In this document: positions 14,381-15,038 of the stretch, piece by piece | Layout of the letters: the number at the start of each line of letters is the position of its first letter | Numbering within the stretch: the first letter of the stretch is position 1 | Source of the DNA: JAUXIQ01 sp030620925 [NCBI: Nitrospinota bacterium] | GTDB lineage: Bacteria; JAUXIQ01 | DNA length: 15,038 bases | NCBI GenBank assembly: GCA_030620925.1 | Contig: JAUXIQ010000012.1 | Location: forward strand, 1-15,038 | Direction of reading: 5' to 3' | Notes under the pieces: model-generated | Seen by the model: the letters and a program-made list of their open reading frames with translations, nothing else | Told to the model about the DNA's origin: nothing | Databases searched by the model: none | Translations under genes and position numbers: made by a program

Positions 14381-15010
14381 ATGCTAGTCAGGCACAGGAT
14401 GCAAACTGATCCAATCACCATCAGAAAAAATGATTCTTTACGCCTAGCTGCCGACATGCTCAAGGAGAAAAGAATCAGGACCCTGCCGGTGGTAGATGGT
14501 CGAAAATTAGTGGGGGTAGTCACCGACAGGGACGTTCGGCAGGCCCAGGCATCTTCAGCCACAAGCCTCGAGGTGCGCGAGCTCTACTACCTCCTTGAAA
14601 AAATAAGAGTAGAAGACATAATGACTAAAAACGTCATCACCGTCACCCCCGACACAACTATAGAGGACTCCGCAAAGCTGCTCCACGATAAAATGATAGG
14701 GGGCCTGCCGGTTGTCGACGAAAAAGGCGAACTGGAGGGGGTAATAACCGAGACCGACGTCCTGGAAGTCCTCCTGGAAGTATTGGGCATGAGTGAGGAA
14801 AGCGATCGCATGGAGGTTATCCTTGACGACAAGCCTGGTCAGCTTGCAGAGGTCACCAAGATAATCAAGGGCCACAACGTGAACATCCTGAGCGTGGTCA
14901 CCACCAAAGGGCCCTCCAAAGGGAAGAGGGCTTGCGTCTTGCGACTCAAGACCACCGAGCTCGGTGACATTAAAAAAGAGTTGGGAGGGGCAGGCTTCGA
15001 AGTAATCTAA
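14381..15010 (+). CDS. CBS-CBS-ACT domain protein (AcuB-like)
   Basis: The 209-aa protein has two CBS motifs, about 1-60 (MQTDPITIRKNDSLRLAADMLKEKRIRTLPVVD...GVVTDRDV) and 75-132 (IMTKNVITVTPDTTIEDSAKLL...GLPVVDEKGELEGVITETDV), then an ACT domain, about 142-209 (MEVILDDKPGQLAEVTKIIKGHNVNILSVV). CBS pairs sense adenosyl nucleotides and ACT domains usually sense amino acids, so this is probably a small-ligand sensor; its target is unknown. AcuB proteins have a similar layout. ATG 14381 is chosen over ATG 14363 because GGAGGAGGG lies between them, six bases before 14381. Complete, ending 28 nt before the window edge. Confidence 0.88.
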   Translation: MLVRHRMQTDPITIRKNDSLRLAADMLKEKRIRTLPVVDGRKLVGVVTDRDVRQAQASSATSLEVRELYYLLEKIRVEDIMTKNVITVTPDTTIEDSAKLLHDKMIGGLPVVDEKGELEGVITETDVLEVLLEVLGMSEESDRMEVILDDKPGQLAEVTKIIKGHNVNILSVVTTKGPSKGKRACVLRLKTTELGDIKKELGGAGFEVI

Positions 15011-15038
15011 AATCGAGGGGCTGATTCCCCGGGGCGGA

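Overview
The window is a stretch of ordinary chromosome from a diderm (Gram-negative) bacterium. It has a complete tolQ-tolR-tolA-tolB-pal cluster, two lipoproteins with clear lipoboxes (Pal, RlpA), and housekeeping genes for purines, tRNA modification, glycolysis and NAD salvage. GC content is moderate, with AT-rich intergenic regions. The divergent acyl-CoA carboxyltransferase, the archaeal-type nicotinate phosphoribosyltransferase, the CBS-CBS-ACT protein and the stand-alone SagB-type nitroreductase would suit an anaerobic Desulfobacterota-like lineage. That assignment is inference; there is no rRNA or other marker here to settle it. I see no mobile elements, CRISPR arrays, tRNAs or rRNAs.

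Layout, left to right. 1-346 is non-coding and ends in a sigma70-like promoter that drives an acyl-CoA carboxyltransferase-family gene (347-1894, +). Facing it, 15 nt away, is a secreted cupredoxin-like protein with a carboxypeptidase-regulatory-like C-terminus (1910-2635, -). A divergent gap carrying a perfect 16-bp palindrome leads into purE and tsaC (+). These converge on the five-gene tol-pal operon, which is read right to left (4117-8158, -).

A 533-nt AT-rich divergent region (8161-8693) separates tolQ from rlpA. It carries one good promoter candidate for each side, and a near-identical TTAAG-N4-CTTAA dyad sits at both. This is the most interesting regulatory signal in the window and suggests joint control of Tol-Pal (outer-membrane tethering and constriction) and RlpA (septal peptidoglycan processing).

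After rlpA come a PHP-domain hydrolase and an unrecognised 198-aa protein, probably one transcription unit. Next are a stand-alone SagB-type nitroreductase (-), then pgk, a nicotinate phosphoribosyltransferase with a C-terminal zinc ribbon, and a CBS-CBS-ACT protein (all +). The last three are closely spaced and may be co-transcribed.

Several starts were reassigned from Shine-Dalgarno placement. TolB probably starts at a TTG just after the tolA stop. TolR (TTG) and TolQ (GTG) also use weak starts. The PHP, CBS-ACT and SagB-like genes start inside their longest open frames. No obviously new defence or mobile system is visible. The leads worth following are the tol/rlpA dyads, the terminator-like hairpin inside the tol operon, the purE palindrome, and the uncharacterised PHP partner protein.
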